Source: Sedimenticola hydrogenitrophicus
Lineage (GTDB): Bacteria; Pseudomonadota; Gammaproteobacteria; Chromatiales; Chromatiaceae
Assembly (NCBI RefSeq): GCF_025175675.1
Contig: NZ_JANIOA010000004.1
Span: 62,001-126,000 of the forward strand
DNA: 64,000 nt
Direction: 5' to 3'
The notes beneath the pieces were generated by a model that was not told the DNA's origin, searched no databases, and was given only the letters and a program-made list of their open reading frames with translations. Numbering within the stretch: the first letter of the stretch is position 1; each line of letters starts with the position of its first letter. Positions 53,544 through 63,916 of this stretch are shown in pieces. A program made the position numbers and the translations under genes.

Positions 53544-53771
53544 TCAGTGGAGGGTCGGCGTCCGCTTCAGCGGCTCGATCAGGCCCTCCAGCCCGTTGAT
53601 CTTGATCTCCAGCGCCAGTGCCATCAGCTCTCCCAGCCGGCCTTCCGGAAAACCCTGATTGGAAAACCAGATCAGGTAGTCCTCGGGCAGGTCGATCAGC
53701 ACCCGCCCCTGGTACTTGCCGAACGGCATCTCCATCTTGGCGAGTCTGATCAGATCCTTCTTATCGAACAT
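53544..53771 (-). CDS. DUF3820-family small protein
   Basis: The 75-residue product has the family signature MPFGKYQGRVLIDLPEDYL then IWFSNQGFP. The fold is small and mostly helical, and function is unknown. It starts 17 bp after the stop of the DEAD-box gene on the same strand and is probably in one transcript with it. Confidence 0.88.
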   Translation of the reverse strand: MFDKKDLIRLAKMEMPFGKYQGRVLIDLPEDYLIWFSNQGFPEGRLGELMALALEIKINGLEGLIEPLKRTPTLH

Positions 53772-53788
53772 GTTGCGTCACCGAGCCC

Positions 53789-55162
53789 TTAGCCGGGTGT
53801 GGCCGGTTTTTCGCTCTTTCGGGTGAGCGGTTTATGGCCCGCCTCGCGCGGAGCATTGGTCGATGCAGTATCGCTCGGCTTACGTCGCTTGCCGATATTT
53901 TTTCTATCGCGCAGCCGCTGCTTGGGTTTTTTCGTTTCGATCTTGTCATCCTGGGCAGCCGCTTTTTTGGTTTTGCCGCCGGCCGCCTTGCCGGAGCTTT
54001 TCAGCTTCCTGGGGCCGCGGTATTTGCCCGCGATCTCCTTGATGGTGCGGCGCTCGAATTCATGTTTCAGATAACGCTCGATGCCGCTCATCAGGTTCCA
54101 CTCCTGATGGGTGATCAGGGAGATGGCCAGACCCTGTTTGCCGGCGCGTCCGGTACGGCCGATGCGGTGCACGTAATCTTTGCCGCTGCGCGCCATGTCG
54201 AAGTTGATCACCAGATCCACACCCTTGATATCCAGCCCGCGCGCGGCCACATCGGTGGCCACCAGGATCTTGATGGTGCCCTGACGCAGAAAGACCATGA
54301 CCTGGTTACGTTCATCCTGGGTCATGTCGCCATGCAGCACGCCGACCCGCAGACCCTGCTTACGCAGCTCGGGACCCAGGGCATCGGCCTGCAACCTGGT
54401 GTTGGTAAACACCAGGGCCTTGTCGTACTCCTCATGTTGCAGCAGCCAGGTGAGCTGGGCTTTTTTATGGATCTTGTCATCGGCCGGGATGATCTGCTGA
54501 GTGATGTTGCCGTGGCGGTCACGCACTGTGCTGAGGGTGACAACCGCCGGGTCACGCAGCAGCGTGTCGATCATCTCTTTCAGTCCCCGGTGGCTCAGGG
54601 TGGCGGAGAACAGCAGGGTCTGGCGGGCACTGCTGCACTGCCCGGTGATTTTCAGGACATCCTCGCTGAAGCCCATGTCCAGCATCCGGTCGGCCTCGTC
54701 CAGGATCAGCACTTCCAGCTCTTTGAAGTCGGGTGTCCCCTGTTCCAGGTGTTCCAGCAGCCGGCCCGGCGTGGCCACGATGATCTCCGGATTTTTCCGG
54801 AACAGGGCGCGCTGGTACTTGAAGGATTCACCACCGGTGATCAGGCCGATCTGCAGGCGGGTGCCGCCGATCAGCTTCTCGCCCTGCTTGAGTATCTGGT
54901 GGGCCAGTTCCCGGGTCGGCACCAGAATCAGCACCCGGGTGCCGCTCTCGGGCGCCGAATTGTTGAGCAGGTGATCCAGGGTCGGCAGCAGGAAGGCGAA
55001 GGTCTTGCCGCTGCCGGTCTCCGCGCTGGCGATCAGGTCGCGTCGTTCCAGCACCAGCGGAATTGCCTGCCGCTGGATGGGGGTGGCCTCAATCAGTCCC
55101 AGGGCGTCTAGCTTCTGGAGCAGGCTGGGGTGGAGCGGGAAGCTGGATAACAACGGAATCAC
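53789..55162 (-). CDS. DEAD-box RNA helicase
   Basis: The 457-residue protein has all motifs of the family: SAETGSGKT (motif I), PTRELAHQI, TPGRLLEHL, LDEADRMLDMGF (II), SATL (III), the motif VI region HRIGRTGR, and a basic Lys/Arg-rich tail from about 380. It is a RhlE- or SrmB-like helicase that probably acts in ribosome assembly or RNA turnover. The basic tail would bind RNA. Confidence 0.95.
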   Translation of the reverse strand: MIPLLSSFPLHPSLLQKLDALGLIEATPIQRQAIPLVLERRDLIASAETGSGKTFAFLLPTLDHLLNNSAPESGTRVLILVPTRELAHQILKQGEKLIGGTRLQIGLITGGESFKYQRALFRKNPEIIVATPGRLLEHLEQGTPDFKELEVLILDEADRMLDMGFSEDVLKITGQCSSARQTLLFSATLSHRGLKEMIDTLLRDPAVVTLSTVRDRHGNITQQIIPADDKIHKKAQLTWLLQHEEYDKALVFTNTRLQADALGPELRKQGLRVGVLHGDMTQDERNQVMVFLRQGTIKILVATDVAARGLDIKGVDLVINFDMARSGKDYVHRIGRTGRAGKQGLAISLITHQEWNLMSGIERYLKHEFERRTIKEIAGKYRGPRKLKSSGKAAGGKTKKAAAQDDKIETKKPKQRLRDRKNIGKRRKPSDTASTNAPREAGHKPLTRKSEKPATPG

Positions 55163-55344
55163 CTTGAGCGCAATGGAAACGGAATTGCCGGCTATTGTAA
55201 TCCATTGTGGCGGAGTGTTGGGATAAATCCATCCGCGCCGAGGCGGGCCTTTCTGTGGGATAATGGGCGCCTATCGAGTAGTAACCGACAGCGCGTCGCG
55301 TGGGCGCCAGCGCCTGAGCCCTATCGCCATCCGGTAACGAAGCA

Positions 55345-56529
55345 GTGAATCAGTATGATGTGATCATAATCGGCGCCGGTGCCGCCGGTCTCATGTGCGC
55401 GGCCACGGCGGCACGGCGCGGCCGCCGGGTGTTGCTGCTGGACAATAGCCGCAAGGTGGGCAAAAAAATCCTGATGTCCGGCGGTGGGCGCTGCAACTTT
55501 ACCAATCGCCATGTGGAGCCGGGCAACTATGTCTCCGCCAATCCCCACTTCTGCAAATCGGCACTGAAGCGTTATACCCAGTGGGACTTTATCGCCCTGG
55601 TCGAGCGTTACGGCATCGCCTATCACGAGCGGGATCATGGGCAACTGTTCTGTGACGGCTCCGCCCGGGAGATTCTCGACATGCTGCTGGCGGAGTGCGA
55701 TCAGCCGGGGGTGACCCTGCAGACCGGGTGTGAGGTCCGGGAAATAGGTTATGCACAACGCTATCGACTGACCACCAGCCTGGGCGAATGCAGCGCCGAC
55801 TCCCTGGTAGTGGCGACCGGCGGGCTGTCGATACCGAGCATGGGATCGAGCGGCTTCGGCTATGCCGTCGCCCAGCAGTTCGGTCTGAATCTGTTGCCCC
55901 GGCGGGCCGGCCTGGTGCCCTTTACCTTCAGCGACCGGATGAAGGAGGCCAGCGGGCGGCTGGCCGGTATCTCGCTGCCGGTGCGCATGCATACCGACAA
56001 TCACGGCTTCACCGAACAGCTGCTGTTCACCCATCGGGGATTGAGCGGTCCGGTGGTGCTGCAGCTCTCCAACTACTGGCGGACGGGGGAGCCTGTGGTG
56101 GTGGATCTGCTGCCGGATACCGCGGCGGAAGCGCTGCTGCTGACGCTGAAGACGACCCATCCCAGGGGGCTGCTGAAGAATCTCCTGGCCAAACAGTTGC
56201 CCAGGAAACTAATAAATGAACTGGTGACGTGGTACTGGGCCGAGTGGTCGGAACGGCCGGTTTCGGAAATGCCGGATCAGCTGCTCCGCCGGATCGCCGC
56301 GCAGCTGAACGGCTGGACCCTGAAGCCGGCAGGCACCGAGGGCTACCGGACCGCCGAGGTGACCCTGGGCGGCGTGGATACCGATGAACTCTCCTCGAAG
56401 AGCATGGAGAGCCGGCGTCAGCCGGGCCTGTTCTTCATTGGCGAGGTGATGGATGTCACCGGACACCTCGGTGGTTTCAATTTCCAGTGGGCCTGGTCGT
56501 CAGGTTATGCCGCCGGGCAGTTTGTCTGA
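55345..56529 (+). CDS. HI0933/YhiN-family flavoprotein
   Basis: The 394-residue protein has a dinucleotide-binding N-terminus VIIGAGAAGLMCAATAARRG followed by GKKILMSGGGRCNFTN. The rest matches the family (HRGLSGPVVLQLSNYW, then GEVMDVTGHLGGFNFQWAW). It is an FAD-dependent oxidoreductase of unknown substrate. The start codon is GTG, and it is divergent from the DEAD-box gene. Confidence 0.92.
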   Translation: MNQYDVIIIGAGAAGLMCAATAARRGRRVLLLDNSRKVGKKILMSGGGRCNFTNRHVEPGNYVSANPHFCKSALKRYTQWDFIALVERYGIAYHERDHGQLFCDGSAREILDMLLAECDQPGVTLQTGCEVREIGYAQRYRLTTSLGECSADSLVVATGGLSIPSMGSSGFGYAVAQQFGLNLLPRRAGLVPFTFSDRMKEASGRLAGISLPVRMHTDNHGFTEQLLFTHRGLSGPVVLQLSNYWRTGEPVVVDLLPDTAAEALLLTLKTTHPRGLLKNLLAKQLPRKLINELVTWYWAEWSERPVSEMPDQLLRRIAAQLNGWTLKPAGTEGYRTAEVTLGGVDTDELSSKSMESRRQPGLFFIGEVMDVTGHLGGFNFQWAWSSGYAAGQFV

Positions 56530-56758
56530 TCCGGCATCACTCCGCATTGAAATTTTTAAGCATATTTTCATGTGCTTATTTATTAGTCCAACGCTGTATT
56601 GTATTTAAGTTTCAACTGGAACCGTCGCTACCCGTTACATGACCGCTGAAGATATGGCGGCATGCCGTGGGACGGTCGTTGATTGTGTTATTCGTTGGCT
56701 CCCACACCGATAATTACCTGACGAACACTCCGGATTTCCGGTTGGGAACATTTAAAAC

Positions 56759-59107
56759 ATGAAGATCAAGACAAAACTGACAGTAGGTGCCAGCCTAATG
56801 ATGCTCATACCCGTGGTGGTAGTGAGTGCAGTGCTGGGATGGATTGCCGTGGACAATGGCCGCCAGGCCCTGGAAACCAAGGCCCACCATCAGATGATGG
56901 CACTCGAGAACAGTTCCCAAGAAGCGATTGAAAGTTATTTTGCGGTAGTGCGGGCGCAGATCATCACCCTGTCCGACAACCGGATGATCGTTGATGCGCT
57001 GAACTCCCTGCCCAATGCCTTCCGGCTATATCAGGGCAGCGTCGAGGCGGCAGGCGAAGCGGGGGCGGCCAGGCTGGAAAAGATGCGTCAGGAGTTGCAG
57101 GCCCACTACAACGGAGCGTTCCTGGAGGAGTACAGAAAACAGAACGGTGGCGCCACAGTTGAGGCGGCCCGGTGGCTGGATAAATTGAGTGGCGCCGGCA
57201 TCACCCTGCAACACGCCTACATCGCCGCCAACCCGAATCCGCTGGGCGAGAAGAGCAAACTGATCACCCCGGAGGACGGCTCGCTGTACGAGGTGATGCA
57301 TAAAAGATTTCATGGATCACTGAAGGATTACCAGGAGCGGTTCGGCTATGAGGATATCTTCCTGGTCGATGCCAACAGCGGCGAGGTGGTCTACTCGGTG
57401 GCCAAGAAGCCGGAGTTCGCCACCTCCCTGATCGACGGCCCATTTGCCGAAACCAGTCTGGGTAAGGTGTTCAAGGAAGCCAACGAGTCGGATGACCCCG
57501 GCTTCATTGCCATGACCGATTTTTCCGCCTATCTCCCCTCTTACGAAAACCAGGCGGCCTTTGTCGCCTCCCCGGTGTTCACCCGGGGCAAACGGATCGG
57601 CGTCCTGGTGTTCCAGCTGTCGGTTGATAGGCTCTCCGCCATCATGACCCATGAGCGCAAATGGGCCGATGTCGGCCTGGGTGAATCCGGGGAGAGTGTT
57701 ATTGTCGGACCGGACTACTCATTGCGCAGCGACAGCCGTTTCCAGATAGAGGATGAGGCCGGCTACCTGGCGCGCCTGGGCAAGACCGGCCTGTCGGCGC
57801 AGCAGCTGGCCAGGGTCCAGGCCAAGCATTCGGGTATCGGTGTCCAGCAGCTGAAGTCACCGGCGGCCGAGGCCGCCCTGGCGGGCGAGTCGGGCGTGAA
57901 ACTGTATACTGATTTTCGGGGGATTGATGTGCTGGCGGCCTACGGGCCGCTGCATATTCCCGGATTAAAATGGGCGGTGGTCGCCAAAATGAACGCCGAA
58001 GAGGCGTTCCGCTCGGTCGAAGAGCTGAAAAGCACCATCGCCGGCGTGGCGATCGGGCTTTCCATCGCGGTGTTTGTCGTGGGAGCGCTGATCGGCTGGC
58101 TCTTCACTGGTCTGATCGTGCGGCCGATCCAGCAAACGGTGGATGCGGTCAGGGATATCGCCGAGGGTGAGGGTGACCTGACCCGCCGGCTGGATGACCG
58201 GAGCCAGGATGAACTGGGTGAATTGGCCGGCTGGTTCAACCGTTTCCTGGACAAGATGCAGGGTGTGGTCGGCGAGCTGAACGGGGTGACCCAGAATCTG
58301 TCGGTGTCGGCGGAACAGCTCTCCCGGGTATCGGAAGAGACGCGGCTTGGGATCAGTAACCAGCAGGGGCAGACCGAACAGGCAGCGACCGCCACCAACC
58401 AGATGGCCGCTACGGTGCAGGAGGTGGCGAAGAATGCCGAGTCCGCCGCCAATTCGGCCATGCAGGCCAGGAATGAAGCAACCCAGGGTAAGGGCACGGT
58501 GGATGAGAGCATCGCCACCATCCATAATCTCTCCGCCACCGTGGAGCAGGCGGCCGGGGTGATCGGCCGGCTGGAGCAGGACAGTATCGAGATCGGCGGG
58601 GTGCTGGATGTGATCCGCAATATTGCCGAACAGACCAACCTGCTGGCCCTGAACGCGGCCATCGAGGCGGCGCGGGCCGGCGAGCAGGGGCGCGGTTTTG
58701 CCGTGGTGGCGGATGAGGTGCGCACCCTGGCGTCCCGTACCCAGCAGTCCACCCAGGAGATCCAGGGCATGATCGAGCGCCTGCAGGCGGCCTCCAAGGA
58801 GGCGGTCAAGGCGATGGACGAGACCAATGCCCAGGCCAGGAAGGGCACCGATATCGCTGTCAGGACCGGCGAGGTGCTGGAGTCCATCACCCATGCGATC
58901 AACCAGATCAGCGATATGAATAACCAGATCGCCAGCGCCGCCGAGGAGCAGAGCGTGGTGGCCGAGGAGATCAACCGCAATGTCGTGGGGATCAACGAGA
59001 TCGGCGAGCACACGGCCAACGGCGCGCAGCAGACGGCATCGGCCAGCGAGGGGCTGAACAATCTCGCCGGACAGCTGCAGCGGATCGTCGGGCAGTTCAA
59101 GATCTAG
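56759..59107 (+). CDS. Methyl-accepting chemotaxis protein
   Basis: The 782-residue chemoreceptor has a membrane helix at about 8-28, a large periplasmic sensor (29-420) that looks like a double Cache domain, a second membrane helix near 424-450, a HAMP domain (about 450-500) and a cytoplasmic signalling coiled coil. The hairpin tip [20 protein letters not shown] lies near residue 623. It should control CheA. The ligand is unknown and no other che genes are near. Confidence 0.95.
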   Translation: MKIKTKLTVGASLMMLIPVVVVSAVLGWIAVDNGRQALETKAHHQMMALENSSQEAIESYFAVVRAQIITLSDNRMIVDALNSLPNAFRLYQGSVEAAGEAGAARLEKMRQELQAHYNGAFLEEYRKQNGGATVEAARWLDKLSGAGITLQHAYIAANPNPLGEKSKLITPEDGSLYEVMHKRFHGSLKDYQERFGYEDIFLVDANSGEVVYSVAKKPEFATSLIDGPFAETSLGKVFKEANESDDPGFIAMTDFSAYLPSYENQAAFVASPVFTRGKRIGVLVFQLSVDRLSAIMTHERKWADVGLGESGESVIVGPDYSLRSDSRFQIEDEAGYLARLGKTGLSAQQLARVQAKHSGIGVQQLKSPAAEAALAGESGVKLYTDFRGIDVLAAYGPLHIPGLKWAVVAKMNAEEAFRSVEELKSTIAGVAIGLSIAVFVVGALIGWLFTGLIVRPIQQTVDAVRDIAEGEGDLTRRLDDRSQDELGELAGWFNRFLDKMQGVVGELNGVTQNLSVSAEQLSRVSEETRLGISNQQGQTEQAATATNQMAATVQEVAKNAESAANSAMQARNEATQGKGTVDESIATIHNLSATVEQAAGVIGRLEQDSIEIGGVLDVIRNIAEQTNLLALNAAIEAARAGEQGRGFAVVADEVRTLASRTQQSTQEIQGMIERLQAASKEAVKAMDETNAQARKGTDIAVRTGEVLESITHAINQISDMNNQIASAAEEQSVVAEEINRNVVGINEIGEHTANGAQQTASASEGLNNLAGQLQRIVGQFKI

Positions 59108-59119
59108 GCGTCGCAAGCA

Positions 59120-59188
59120 GGGGTCGGAGTCAAGCCGCACAAAACCGGGGCGCAGTTCACCCGGCTTGGGCGGCTTGACTCCGACCCC
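59120..59188. repeat. 69-bp palindromic repeat, copy 2
   Basis: GGGGTCGGAGTCAAGCCGC pairs with GCGGCTTGACTCCGACCCC. It has the same length and termini as 49331-49399 but a different centre. Confidence 0.75.
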
Positions 59189-59252
59189 TTCGGGTACAGC
59201 AGTTCTAAAATGGCCTTCAATAGTGGTTTAGTTATCCCAGCCCGGTGATTAA

Positions 59253-59336
59253 GGAACCACGGATGGACACGGATTTACACAGATAGGAGACCAGGATTCT
59301 GAATCCGTGTTTATCTGTGTGAATCCGTGGTTCTCC
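59253..59336. repeat. Second inverted repeat in the MCP-kinase gap
   Basis: GGAACCACGGATGGACACGG on the left faces CCGTGTTTATCTGTG then GAATCCGTGGTTC on the right. This is a common dispersed palindrome. No gene is present in 59108-59418. Confidence 0.65.
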
Positions 59337-59418
59337 AGGGTCCCGCCCAGACATTACTCCTAAAAAACCCGACAGGCTCCTGGGCATCGCAAGCAGGGGT
59401 ACACACGAATCAGCGGTT

Positions 59419-60945
59419 CTAATCCGGATTCAGACGGTCGAATACGTCCTCGGTCGAAGGCGCGGCAACCGACCGGTTGAGCCGGTTGGTCAGGCGGATG
59501 AGGCGTTCATGCCGGGGGCGGATCGCCAGTCCCTGGGTGAGATGGCGGCGGGCCCGCAGGGTGCGGCCCCGGTCGATCTCACGCTGCGCCAGCTCGGCAT
59601 AGCGGTCGGCGATCCTGTCCAGGCCACGGTTTGCCGCCGGATGATCCGGGTCCTGCTTGAGTACTTCGGCGTAATAGTAATGGGCGCTGGCGTCCGCCGG
59701 GTAACTGAGGTGATCCGTTGCCAGTTGCGTCTGCGCCTTCTGCAGCAGCGCGGTGATCGTTGGTTCGCTGGTCCCGGTTTGCGGCGGCGTACCGGCGGTT
59801 GCCGGCGGCTCTTCCGTTGCCGCCACTACCGGTGCCGGCGTGCGCTCTTCCAGGGCGGCGGATGGGGACATCGCTCCGGCGGGTGCGACGACGGCCAGCT
59901 CTTCAGCCGCAACCGCACGACCCCCCTCCGCGCCGGTCGGTGGGGTGGTGTCACCGCCGACCGTCAACTGCCGGAGGCCGAAGCCGCCCAGCAGCAGTAG
60001 CAGACCCATGCCGGCATAGAGCGAGCGGCGGTAACGCGGCCGCGGCGCGGGCGTGGCGGCTGCCGGCGCCCGGGTTTCCGGGGATGGCCCGGTTGCCGAA
60101 TCCGCTTCATCCTCCGACCGGTTCCCCAGCCGTACCCGGCTACGCAACGTCTGCAGGGTCAGCAGCAGTTCGGCGCCACTCTGGAAGCGTTCCTCCGGTT
60201 GTTTCGCCAGCAGCTTGTCCAGCAGCGGCTGCAGGGCGGCAAACGGTTCCGGCAGTTGCGGCAGGGGCCGCTGGATATGGGCCATCAGGGTGGCGGCGAA
60301 ACTGTCCGCAGTGTAGGGTTTTCTGCCGGTGAGCATCTCGTACAAAATGATGCCCAGGCTGTAGAGATCGGAACGCCCGTCCACCCGGCGGATGCCCTGG
60401 GCCAGTTCCGGGCTGAGATAGTGGGGGCTGCCCATCACCGTGCCGGTGACGGTCAGGTCGTTATCGGCCTGGATCAGCTTGGCGATACCGAAATCGGTCA
60501 ACACCGGGGTGCCGTCATTGCGAAACAGGATGTTCGACGGCTTGATATCCCGGTGCACCACCCCTTCACCATGCACATAGGCGAGACAACCGGCCAGACG
60601 ACCGAGGAGCTTCAGCGCCGCGGCCGGTTTGATGCCCTGGACGATGCGTGACTTGAGGTCGCCGCCCGGCAGGTACTCCATGGCGATATAGTAGAAACCC
60701 TCCCCTTGTCCGATGTCGAAGATGGCGATCAGATTGCTGTGGTTGAGGCGGGCGATGCAACGCCCCTCATTGAAAAAACGTTCGAAGAACTGGGGTGTCT
60801 CGGGGTCGTGCAGTACCTTGAGTGCCACCGGCCTGCCCAGCGACATCTGGGTGGCCAGGTAGACCGTCGCCATGCCGCCCTTGCCGAGGATGCGCTCGAT
60901 ACGATAGCCGGGGACGTTGATCTGCAGGCTCAGGCCATGGTTCAT
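59419..60945 (-). CDS. Membrane-anchored Ser/Thr protein kinase
   Basis: The 508-residue product has a Hanks-type kinase domain at about 14-275: glycine loop GKGGMATVY, ATP-binding Lys43, HRDIKPSN (131-138), DFG (151-153) and GSPHYLSPE. A Pro/Ala-rich linker, one membrane helix (about 308-328) and a C-terminal domain with TPR-like helices (HYYYAEVLKQDPDHPAANRGLDRIADRY) follow. I start at the ATG at 60945; an upstream start at 61050 would add 35 residues without family support. The gene is near cca, with about 100 bp between them. Confidence 0.9.
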   Translation of the reverse strand: MNHGLSLQINVPGYRIERILGKGGMATVYLATQMSLGRPVALKVLHDPETPQFFERFFNEGRCIARLNHSNLIAIFDIGQGEGFYYIAMEYLPGGDLKSRIVQGIKPAAALKLLGRLAGCLAYVHGEGVVHRDIKPSNILFRNDGTPVLTDFGIAKLIQADNDLTVTGTVMGSPHYLSPELAQGIRRVDGRSDLYSLGIILYEMLTGRKPYTADSFAATLMAHIQRPLPQLPEPFAALQPLLDKLLAKQPEERFQSGAELLLTLQTLRSRVRLGNRSEDEADSATGPSPETRAPAAATPAPRPRYRRSLYAGMGLLLLLGGFGLRQLTVGGDTTPPTGAEGGRAVAAEELAVVAPAGAMSPSAALEERTPAPVVAATEEPPATAGTPPQTGTSEPTITALLQKAQTQLATDHLSYPADASAHYYYAEVLKQDPDHPAANRGLDRIADRYAELAQREIDRGRTLRARRHLTQGLAIRPRHERLIRLTNRLNRSVAAPSTEDVFDRLNPD

Positions 60946-61054
60946 TTCCGGTCCCGTGTGGACAAAACTGGCGGGGCCGGTCTGTCCCGACGCCCAGAAA
61001 AAAGTGGATACCGCTAAGTGTGTCGTCCGGCGCCCCTGAAAATTGAGCACTGTT

Positions 61055-62287
61055 TCACGTAATAGTTAAAATCTCCTGCTCCTCCCAGCGCTTTTTCACC
61101 GCCGCGATGGCCCGGCTCCGGGCCTGGAAAATGATATCGGGGATCATTTTTTGGTCGTCGGCGCCCTTTGCCAGCCGACGGGTGTCCACGGCGGCGGCGG
61201 CCTGCCGCGCCGCCCGGAAGAATTCGGCCTGGGGATAGGGTCGCCGTTCAAATCCCTGGCGTCCCCGGGAGTCGGCTTCACAGGCCAGCAGAAACTGATC
61301 CAGCCGGGTGGCGCGGCGCAAGGCGTCCAGCTGCTGCAGGGTGCGCAGCAGGGTGGCCGGTTTCAGCTCGAATGCCCGGTGGCAGTGGCTGTGGTATTCG
61401 GCCACCAGGCGACACAGCTCACGATAGCGGTTGGGCGCGCGCAGGCGCTCGCACACCCGCTCCGCCAGCCGCGCGCTCCGCTGCTCGTGTCCGTGATGAC
61501 TGGGCCAGTCTGCGCGGGGCGTGGTGCCCTTGCCGAGGTCATGCAGCAGCGCGGCCAGCCGGATTTCCGGTTCCCGACTGAGGTTGCACGCCTGGCGCAG
61601 CACCATCAGGCTGTGCACGCCGGTATCGATCTCCGGATGATGCCGTTCCGGCTGGGGGACGCCGAACAGCCGGTCCAGTTCCGGGAGGATGACGCGCAGT
61701 GCCCCCAGCTCGCGCAGGGTTTCGAAAAAGGTCACCGGATCGGTACCCTGCAGCGCCCGCACGATCTCGGACCAGACCCGCTCGGGCACCAGATTGTCCA
61801 GTTCACCGGCCTGGACCATCTGCCGGACCAGTTGCCGGGTCGGCTGCGCCACGCGGAAGCCGAGCGGGCCGAGGCGGGCGGCGAAGCGCGCCAGCCGCAA
61901 TACCCGGATCGGGTCGTTCCTGAACGTAGGGGTGTGGCGCAGTCGCCGCTCCCGCAGGTCGCGACGGCCGTCCAGCGGGTCGATATAACTGCCGTCCGCC
62001 GCCAGGGCAATGGCGTTGATGGTGAGGTCCCGCTGGATCAGGTCATTACACACCTGCGCCTGTTCGCTGCCGTCGTCGGCCCCGCCACGCGGCAGGGCGT
62101 ACTCCTCGGCACTCTTCGGGTGGAGAAATACCGGGAAATCCCGTCCCACCTTGCGATAACCCCGGGCCAGCAGCTGCTCCGCGGTGACCCCGGTGACCAG
62201 CCAGTCACGGTCGCCGATCGGCACACCGAGCAGTTGATCCCGCACCGCGCCGCCGACCAGGTAAGTGTGCATGCTAGAATCGCTCAT
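61055..62287 (-). CDS. cca: CCA tRNA nucleotidyltransferase (multifunctional CCA protein)
   Basis: This enzyme adds or repairs the CCA end of tRNA. The 410-residue protein has the class II nucleotidyltransferase signature YLVGGAVRDQLLGVPIGDRDW with Asp26 and Asp28, the flexible loop RNDPIRVLRLARF and a C-terminal HD phosphohydrolase domain (LAALLHDLGKGTT near 245-257). This matches the E. coli Cca form. A second Met at 62272 is an alternative start. The gene is divergent from the aminopeptidase gene. Confidence 0.95.
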   Translation of the reverse strand: MSDSSMHTYLVGGAVRDQLLGVPIGDRDWLVTGVTAEQLLARGYRKVGRDFPVFLHPKSAEEYALPRGGADDGSEQAQVCNDLIQRDLTINAIALAADGSYIDPLDGRRDLRERRLRHTPTFRNDPIRVLRLARFAARLGPLGFRVAQPTRQLVRQMVQAGELDNLVPERVWSEIVRALQGTDPVTFFETLRELGALRVILPELDRLFGVPQPERHHPEIDTGVHSLMVLRQACNLSREPEIRLAALLHDLGKGTTPRADWPSHHGHEQRSARLAERVCERLRAPNRYRELCRLVAEYHSHCHRAFELKPATLLRTLQQLDALRRATRLDQFLLACEADSRGRQGFERRPYPQAEFFRAARQAAAAVDTRRLAKGADDQKMIPDIIFQARSRAIAAVKKRWEEQEILTIT

Positions 62288-62317
62288 GATGACTATGCTG
62301 AAACCTCGCTCCGCACT

Positions 62318-63397
62318 ATGATCGCCCGGTCCCGCCGGCGGTATCGCCTGATGCTTCCTTTAATCCGGGTTTCACTCCTGGGGCTCCTGCAGGGCTGCAG
62401 TACACTGAGCTATTATAGCCATTCCATCGGCGGACATCTGCAACTGATGGGACAGCGGCAACCCATTCCCGAGCTGCTGCGCGACCCGCAAACCCCCGAA
62501 CCGCTGAAGCGGAAGTTACGCCAGGTCGGCGAGATACGCCACTTCGCCAGCGCGGCACTGGCGCTGCCGGACAACGGCAGCTACCGCAGCTATGCGGCGC
62601 TGGATCGGGAGGCGGTGGTGTGGAGTGTGGTGGCGGCCGGGCGGTTTTCCGTGCGGCCCAGGCAGTGGTGCTATCCGATTGTCGGCTGTGCCAGCTATCG
62701 TGGCTATTTCTCCCAAGAGCGTGCCCGGGCGTACGCCGGCGAATTGCAGGCCCAGGGGCTGGATGTGGCGGTGGAGCCGGTACCGGCCTATTCGACCCTG
62801 GGCTGGTTTGACGATCCCCTGCCCAGTACCGTCATCGACTGGCCGGAGGCGCGAATCGCCGGTCTGATCTTCCATGAACTGGCCCATCAGCAGCTCTACG
62901 TGAAGCATGACAGCGCCTTCAACGAGGCGTTCGCCAGCCTGGTGGCGGAGGCGGGCATCGAACGCTGGCTCGCCAGCCGGAACGGCCTGAGCTTCGCGCA
63001 ATGGCAGGTGACACAGCAACGGGAGCAGCAGTTTGTCGATCTGCTGCTCGCGCTGCGCGGGGAGCTGGAGACGCTCTACCGCCAACCGCTGGACGAGCTG
63101 CGCATGGGGCAGCGCAAGGCGGCCCTGTTCCGGCAGCTGCGAGAGCGCTATGCGCTGTTGAAGCGGGAGTGGGGCGGATACGCCGGTTTTGACGGCTGGT
63201 TCGACCGTGACCTGAACAACGCCCACCTGGTCAGCATCGCCACCTACGAGGCCTGGGTGCCGGCGTTCCGGCGGCTGCTGGCGCAGTCCGACGGGGACCT
63301 GCCCGCCTTCTATGCAGCCAGCCGCCAATTGGGGCAGCTGCCCGCCAACGAACGTGAACAGCGGATGCGGCAGTTACTCCAGCCCGCCGCGGAGTGA
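62318..63397 (+). CDS. Putative zinc aminopeptidase lipoprotein
   Basis: The 359-residue product has the zinc motif HELAHQ (His186, Glu187, His190) and the broad shape of the putative aminopeptidase family (WFDDPLPSTVIDWPEARIAGLIFHE). Its N-terminus is basic, then hydrophobic, with a possible lipobox LLQGC, suggesting export. The frame is open more than 1 kb upstream through antisense cca, but I place the start at the ATG at 62318, which gives a basic signal-peptide start. Confidence 0.8.
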   Translation: MIARSRRRYRLMLPLIRVSLLGLLQGCSTLSYYSHSIGGHLQLMGQRQPIPELLRDPQTPEPLKRKLRQVGEIRHFASAALALPDNGSYRSYAALDREAVVWSVVAAGRFSVRPRQWCYPIVGCASYRGYFSQERARAYAGELQAQGLDVAVEPVPAYSTLGWFDDPLPSTVIDWPEARIAGLIFHELAHQQLYVKHDSAFNEAFASLVAEAGIERWLASRNGLSFAQWQVTQQREQQFVDLLLALRGELETLYRQPLDELRMGQRKAALFRQLRERYALLKREWGGYAGFDGWFDRDLNNAHLVSIATYEAWVPAFRRLLAQSDGDLPAFYAASRQLGQLPANEREQRMRQLLQPAAE

Positions 63398-63403
63398 ATG
63401 GAA

Positions 63404-63916
63404 CTACCAGCCAACCCGGATATAGCGCAACAGGTTGCCGGCCGGATCACGCAGCAGCAGACGTCCCTCCGATTCGGCGAATTCATAGGGCCGCACCTGG
63501 CCGCTCTCCAGGTCCTGCATGAGGATCAGTCGGGGTTCCACCTGGGTCAGGCGCCCATCACGGAAATTGTCCCGCTGCAGATAGATCCTGAACAGACCGT
63601 CCTGGATCACCAGTATCTCACCGCTCTCGCCCTGCCAGCTGCCGTTGAGCATGGCCCCCTGGGATGGCCGGGCCGGGGCGCGGTAGGGATAGGGGGCGCC
63701 CGGATAGGGTCCGTAGCCGGGGATGCCGCCCGGATACCCGGCAGCGTCCCGTGCCCGCTCGTGCAGACGTTTCTGATAGGCTGAGGAGAAGGCGTCCATC
63801 ATGTCGAACAGGGTCTCGGCCATGCGGTTATAGCGGTTGGGATAGTCGAGCGCGGTCGCTGTCTGCGGCAGCAGCGTCAGCAGAATCAGCAGCCGGAATA
63901 GCCGGATTGTACGCAC
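63404..63916 (-). CDS. Hypothetical exported protein
   Basis: The 170-residue product has a signal peptide (MRTIRLFRLLILLTLLPQTATA), a Gly/Pro/Tyr-rich linker (PGGIPGYGPYPGAPYPY, about 62-80) and a C-terminal beta-rich domain beginning NGSWQGESGEILVIQDGLFR. No family is recognised. It is convergent with the aminopeptidase gene, 6 bp away. The remaining 84 bases of the window show nothing. Confidence 0.78.
   Translation of the reverse strand: MRTIRLFRLLILLTLLPQTATALDYPNRYNRMAETLFDMMDAFSSAYQKRLHERARDAAGYPGGIPGYGPYPGAPYPYRAPARPSQGAMLNGSWQGESGEILVIQDGLFRIYLQRDNFRDGRLTQVEPRLILMQDLESGQVRPYEFAESEGRLLLRDPAGNLLRYIRVGW

Noticed and set aside
61151-62317. Long open frame upstream of the aminopeptidase start
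   Set aside because: It is antisense to cca and has no family resemblance; GC-rich coding regions often leave the opposite strand open.
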